Assembly (NCBI RefSeq): GCF_003086295.3
Contig: NC_092054.1
Location: 56,149,546-56,213,545, forward strand
Origin: Arachis hypogaea
Taxonomy: Eukaryota; Streptophyta; Magnoliopsida; Fabales; Fabaceae
Direction: 5' to 3'
Length of the DNA stretch: 64,000 nt
Shown: in pieces, positions 60,753 to 64,000 of the stretch
How the letters are laid out: the number at the start of each line of letters is the position of its first letter
How positions within the stretch are numbered: the first letter of the stretch is position 1
The notes under the pieces: model-generated
Database searches by the model: none
What the model was told of the DNA's origin: nothing
What the model saw: only the letters and a program-made list of their open reading frames with translations
Position numbers and translations under genes: made by a program

Positions 60753-60772
60753 GTTGCTTGTCCTCAAGCAAC
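60753..60772 (-). other. Beta hairpin (F, PPT-proximal)
   Basis: Perfect 8-bp stem GTTGCTTG/CAAGCAAC, loop AGGA (minus), then TTTAAGTTTGGTGTTG and the LTR. Confidence 0.92.
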
Positions 60773-61802
60773 TTAGACAAATAAAATAGAAGACTAATAA
60801 GTTGAGAAGCAATAATATCTCAGAGTTTTTGAGTGAAGCTCAGATTCTAATTAGATGAGCGGGACTAGTAGCTTTTTGCTTCTGAACAGTTTTGGCATCT
60901 CACTTTATCCATTGAAGCTCAGAGTGATTGGCATCTATAGGAACTTAGAACTCAGATAGTGTTATTGATTCTCCTAGTTCAGTGTGATGATTCTTGAACA
61001 CAGCTTCTTTATGAGTCTTGGCCGTGGCCCTAAGCACTTTGTTTTCCAGTATTACTACCGGATACATAAATGCCACAGACACATAACTGGGTGAACCTTT
61101 TCAGATTGTGACTCAGCTTTGCTAAAGTCCCCAATTAGAGGTGTCCAGAGTTCTTAAGCACACTCTTCTTTTTGCTTTGGACCTTGACTTTAACCGCTCA
61201 GTCTCAAGTTTTCACTTGACACCTGCACGCCACAAGCACATGGTTAGGGACAGCTTGGTTTAGCCGCTTAGACCAGGATTTTAGTCCTTTAGGCCCTCCT
61301 ATCCACTGATGCTCAAAGCCTTGGGATCCTTTTTATTTGCCCTTGCCTTTTGGTTTTAAGAGCTTTTGGCTTTTTTTTTTTTTTTTTTTTGCAAGCTTTG
61401 TTCTTTGCTGCTTTTTCTTGCTTCAAGAATCATTTTTATGATTTTCAGATTATCAATAACATGTCTCATGCTCATCATTCTTTCAAGAGCCAACATATTT
61501 AACAGTCTTAAACAACAAATTCAAAAGACATATGCACTGTTCAAGCATTCGTTCAGAAGACAGAAAGCATTGCCACCACATTTAACCAATTAGAATTTCT
61601 TTTATAAAACTCGAAATTTTATTTCTTCTTATTCAAAAGATCTACTATTTTATTCATGTTTAATGATGATGAGAAAAATAAACTATAGCTTAATTGGAGA
61701 TAAAATCAAATAGATGCTAATTACTATTATATGACTTCTAAGGTAAACTTTTTATAAGGACACTGTCACAGAGTTAAGGCAGAAATTGGAAATTAACAAC
61801 CT
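60773..61802 (-). other. F 3' noncoding region
   Basis: No coding sign. Homologous to 39281-40385 of B. A run of ~20 T at 61371-61390. Confidence 0.8.
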
Positions 61803-62924
61803 TTATTCTGGGGGTATGGGGGTTCCTCTGATCCTTGGGATGCTTGGTATTACAGAAGACTTTTGGCGCTTCAGTTCCCTTAAGTCACGTCCCTGCTCCT
61901 CTTGTTCTTTAAACATATGGGTCAGCATTTGACTGTGTTCCTTCTGTTGTTTTATTATTTGCTCCATAGCTTCCTGTATCTTGGTGACAGCCGTCTCAAG
62001 ATATTCCCAATATTCCGCTTGAGGAATCTCTGGGAGGAATTCCTGTACTCTCTTCTTGATAAGATCCTCCTGTGCTTGTTGTCTCTCCATTGATGCTTTG
62101 GTGATTGACTTTTCAATTAGAATATATTCAGTTATTCCCATCTTGACTCCAGCGTCCTTGTAGAGCAGAGAAATCACGCTTGGATAAGCCAACCTGGCCT
62201 CTTTTGAATTTTTGTTCGCAATCTTATAGAGTTCAGTGGAAATCAGCTGATGAACCTCCACTTCCTTCCCCGTCATGATGCAATGAATCATCACTGCTCT
62301 TTTAACTGTGACTTCAGAACGGTTGCTAGTGGGCAACAAAAAATGCCCAATGAAGTCCAGCCATCCTCTGGCAACTGGTTTGAGATCCTCTCTCTTGAGT
62401 TGATTTGGGACGCCCTTTGTGTTGGTGGTCCACCTGGCTCCAGGGATACATATGTCCTCTAGAATCTTATCCAGGCCAATGTCTGCTCTCATCATCCTCC
62501 TGTTGAAGGAGTCTGGATCATCCTTTAGCTGAGGTAGCTTTAATATCTCTCTGATCTTGTCAGGGGTGGTATGAACAATCTTTCCCCTGACCATGGTCCG
62601 AAATTTGTAGCAGGCAGTTCCAGATAGTCTTTGCTTGTCAGTCTGCCACATATTAGCATAGAACTCCTGGACCATGTTCCTTCCTACTTTCGTTTCAGGA
62701 TTAGCTAGGACTTCCCAGTTCCTGATTCGAATTTGCTCCTAGATCTCCGGATATTCATCTTCTTTCAGATCGAATCTAACTTCCGGGATCACTGATCTCA
62801 GACCCATTACTTTAAGATAATGGTCTGAATGTTCTTTAGATAAGAACTTCCCTTGATTCCAAAGTGGTTTTGTAACGCTCTCTTTCTTGCCTCTTGGAGT
62901 GGATTGTTTTCCTTTGGGAGCCAT
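61803..62924 (-). pseudogene. F ORF2: 'putative plant transposon protein'-like, one amber
   Basis: ATG at 62924 (MAPKGKQSTPRGKKE), 373 codons to the stop at 61803, with one in-frame TAG at 62739-62741. N terminus basic; then SKEHSDHYLKVMGLRSVIPE, NMVQEFYANMW, ARWTTNTKGVP, LKPVARGWLDFIGHFLLPTS, VMIHCIMTGKEVEVHQLI; C-terminal coiled coil (AVTKIQEAMEQIIKQQ). This resembles the legume 'putative plant transposon protein' domain (I believe PF20167), whose function is not established. It lies 3' of pol, the position of the Athila env-like gene, but I see no signal peptide or membrane segment. Apart from the amber it is intact. Confidence 0.75.
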
Positions 62925-62963
62925 GATCTTAGTGATTTCGGATAAACACACCAAACTTAGAGG

Positions 62964-62983
62964 TTTGCTTGTCCTCAAGCAAA
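62964..62983 (-). other. Beta hairpin (F, internal copy before ORF2)
   Basis: Perfect 8-bp stem TTTGCTTG/CAAGCAAA, loop AGGA (minus), then CTCTAAGTTTGGTGTG; 39 nt before the ORF2 ATG. Confidence 0.92.
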
Positions 62984-63065
62984 AGAAAAGAAAGGAGAGG
63001 GATAGAAGGAGATCGAGGTGCACTTGGTGATGGAAGAGGGGGGAGGCCGAACCCAATTTTAAAGG
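62984..63065 (-). promoter_or_regulatory. Candidate leader/promoter of F ORF2
   Basis: Minus strand: CCCCTTTAAAATTGGG (TATA-like, about 63052-63067), then C/T-rich sequence (CCTCCCCCCTCTTCC) to beta. Same order as B but a weaker TATA match. Confidence 0.4.
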
Positions 63066-63439
63066 GGTGGGGGGTGGGTTTTCGAAAGATTGCAAAAGAT
63101 AAGATAAAAAGATTGAGTTGAAAAAGATAAGATAGAAGATATAGTGTAATTTTGAAGAGATAGGATAGATTTTTGAAAAAGATAAATTTGGATTTTGAAA
63201 AAGATAATATGAAGATTTGAAAAAGATATGGATTAGTTGAAAAGATTTTTGAGTGAAAAAGATAGATTGTTTTCAGAAAAGATTTTGAAAAGAGTTGGAT
63301 TGAATTTGGAAAGATGGATTTTTAGAAATTAAGGATTTTAGAAATCAGGGTTCTTGACATGTTCATGTAAAAATCATGCCTTGAAGCATAAAATTTGAAA
63401 TTAAAATGGAAATACGTGTGGGATAAATGGATTTGGCTC

Positions 63440-63690
63440 CTCCCTGTCTTCCTGGCGTTTGAACGCCCAAACACTGCTTGTTTTGGGCGTTCAGCGCCCA
63501 AATGCTGATCTCCTGGGCGTTCAGCGCCCATTTGCTGCCATTCCTGGCGTTCAACGCCCAGTGGGTGGCCATTTCTGGCGTTGAACGCCCAAATTGCTGC
63601 CATTACTGGCGTTCAGCGCCCAGTGGATGCCCATTTTGGGCGCTGAACGCCCAAAATGCCCCTTTACTGGCGTTTTCTTGCCATTGAGCT
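63440..63690. repeat. F palindromic array (GGCGTTCAGCGCC type)
   Basis: About eight cores such as TGGGCGTTCAGCGCCCA and TGGCGTTGAACGCCCA at ~30-33 bp spacing, separated by CCATT/TGCTG spacers. Confidence 0.92.
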
Positions 63691-63833
63691 CCCTATCTCT
63701 GTTTTGTGTGCAAATTCCTTCTGTAACCCTGTAAACTTATGCAAATGATTCTTTACCTTAGTGTCAGTAAACTTTATATAAACAAATAAAAAAGGAAAAT
63801 AGGGCAAAATGCTTAGAGGATTAATGCCCCATG

Positions 63834-63851
63834 GCTGGGTTGCCTCCCAGC
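63834..63851 (-). other. Alpha hairpin of F
   Basis: Perfect stem GCTGGG/CCCAGC, loop AGGCAA (minus), preceded by AAGCGCTT; 41 nt after the pol stop at 63893. Confidence 0.92.
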
Positions 63852-63892
63852 AAGCGCTTCTTTATTGTCTTTAGCTGGACCTTGCTGAGCTT

Positions 63893-64000
63893 TTAATCTA
63901 GATTCAGCCTTGAGCATTCTTGCTCAAGGTTGCCTTCAAGATAATGCTTGATTCTCTGTCCATTGACAATGAACTTCTTATCAGAATCAATATCTTGAAG
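63893..64000 (-). CDS. pol: F pol C terminus (end of integrase region), partial
   Basis: The last 35 codons of a frame that enters from beyond the window. DKKFIVNGQRIKHYLEG matches the typical end of plant gypsy/Athila pol polyproteins (form: F-K-V-N-G-Q-R-L-K-x-Y-L), just after the integrase C-terminal region. The polyprotein carries protease, reverse transcriptase, RNase H and integrase, used for copying and inserting the element. The stop is followed by alpha, then the palindrome array and ORF2. Too short to judge intactness. Confidence 0.75.
   Translation of the reverse strand, partial: LQDIDSDKKFIVNGQRIKHYLEGNLEQECSRLNLD

Larger units (their letters stand above)
25578..64000 (-). mobile_element. 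Element J: C-type retrotransposon with ORF2, host of C and F (extends beyond window)
   Basis: 3' LTR 25578-27146, then in plus order: PPT with beta, noncoding, a second beta, ORF2 remnant, GC-rich leader, palindrome array, alpha, and ORF1. ORF1 is split by C (32804-58012, TSD CATTA) and by F at 59173. The left flank is GTAAC; the matching TSD, PBS and 5' LTR are beyond the window. J sits inside the 3' region of element I. Confidence 0.8.
59173..64000 (-). mobile_element. Element F: Athila-type element with ORF2 and pol end (extends beyond window)
   Basis: 3' LTR 59173-60734, beta, noncoding, ORF2, internal beta, palindrome array, alpha, and the C-terminal end of a pol frame at the edge. Left flank GTGGT; right TSD not in the window. 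It inserted into J ORF1. The only element here with evidence of pol, hence a candidate autonomous partner. Confidence 0.9.

Noticed and set aside
63440..63690. CRISPR-like array (short repeats at regular spacing)
   Set aside because: Repeats are imperfect palindromes, spacers are themselves similar, the genome is plant, and the same arrays occur in other retroelements here.

Overview
This is a gene-poor plant window made almost entirely of nested LTR retrotransposons. The palindromic cores GGCGTTGAACGCC and CACGCGTACGCGTG, and the repeat style, look like a legume, most likely Arachis (peanut); that rests on recall, not a search. I see no host gene, rRNA or tRNA gene and no CRISPR. Most elements are Ty3/gypsy of the Athila type: LTRs of about 1.5-1.76 kb, a primer-binding site complementary to the 3' end of tRNA-Asp, and (where present) an Athila-like gag and protease. 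Calls rest on LTR ends, 5-bp target-site duplications (TSDs) and homology between copies in the window.

Layout. 1-3239: an LTR (L, minus) split by a solo LTR (S, plus, 284-2002, TSD ATCAT). 3240-16061: element K (minus, gag and protease), broken by L, by a collapsed element G (3427-5854, TSD GTGAG) and by element H (6158-11403). 16062-18190: remnant M of a different gypsy type, with a microsatellite. 18191-20938: plus-strand fragment N. 21043-22560: lone LTR P inside a 99-bp inverted repeat. 22561-25577: LTR and 3' region of element I. From 25578 on lies a deep nest: I is interrupted by J (25578 to beyond the window), J by C (32804-58012, TSD CATTA), C by A (35077-51703, TSD CTAAC), and A by B (37521-47714, TSD GATCA). 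J is also interrupted by F (59173 to beyond 64000).

Element plan. In coding orientation the elements share: LTR; PBS; ORF1; a hairpin (here called alpha) about 45 nt after the ORF1 stop; an array of short palindromes; in B a TATA box and pyrimidine-rich leader; ORF2 in the position of the Athila env-like gene; a 3' noncoding region; a hairpin (here called beta) next to the polypurine-tract (PPT) position; LTR. ORF1 is a gag in A, gag-protease in B and K, and an unrelated proline/glutamate-rich protein in C, H, J and N. F shows the end of a pol polyprotein at the window edge, so an F-like element may be the autonomous partner. A, B and C have no pol and look non-autonomous.

The strongest new signals are hairpins alpha (6 copies) and beta (10 copies). 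Their stems change by compensatory substitutions between families while loop and position stay fixed. Beta is duplicated: one copy before the PPT and one near ORF2, each followed by a copy of that element's own PPT-position motif.
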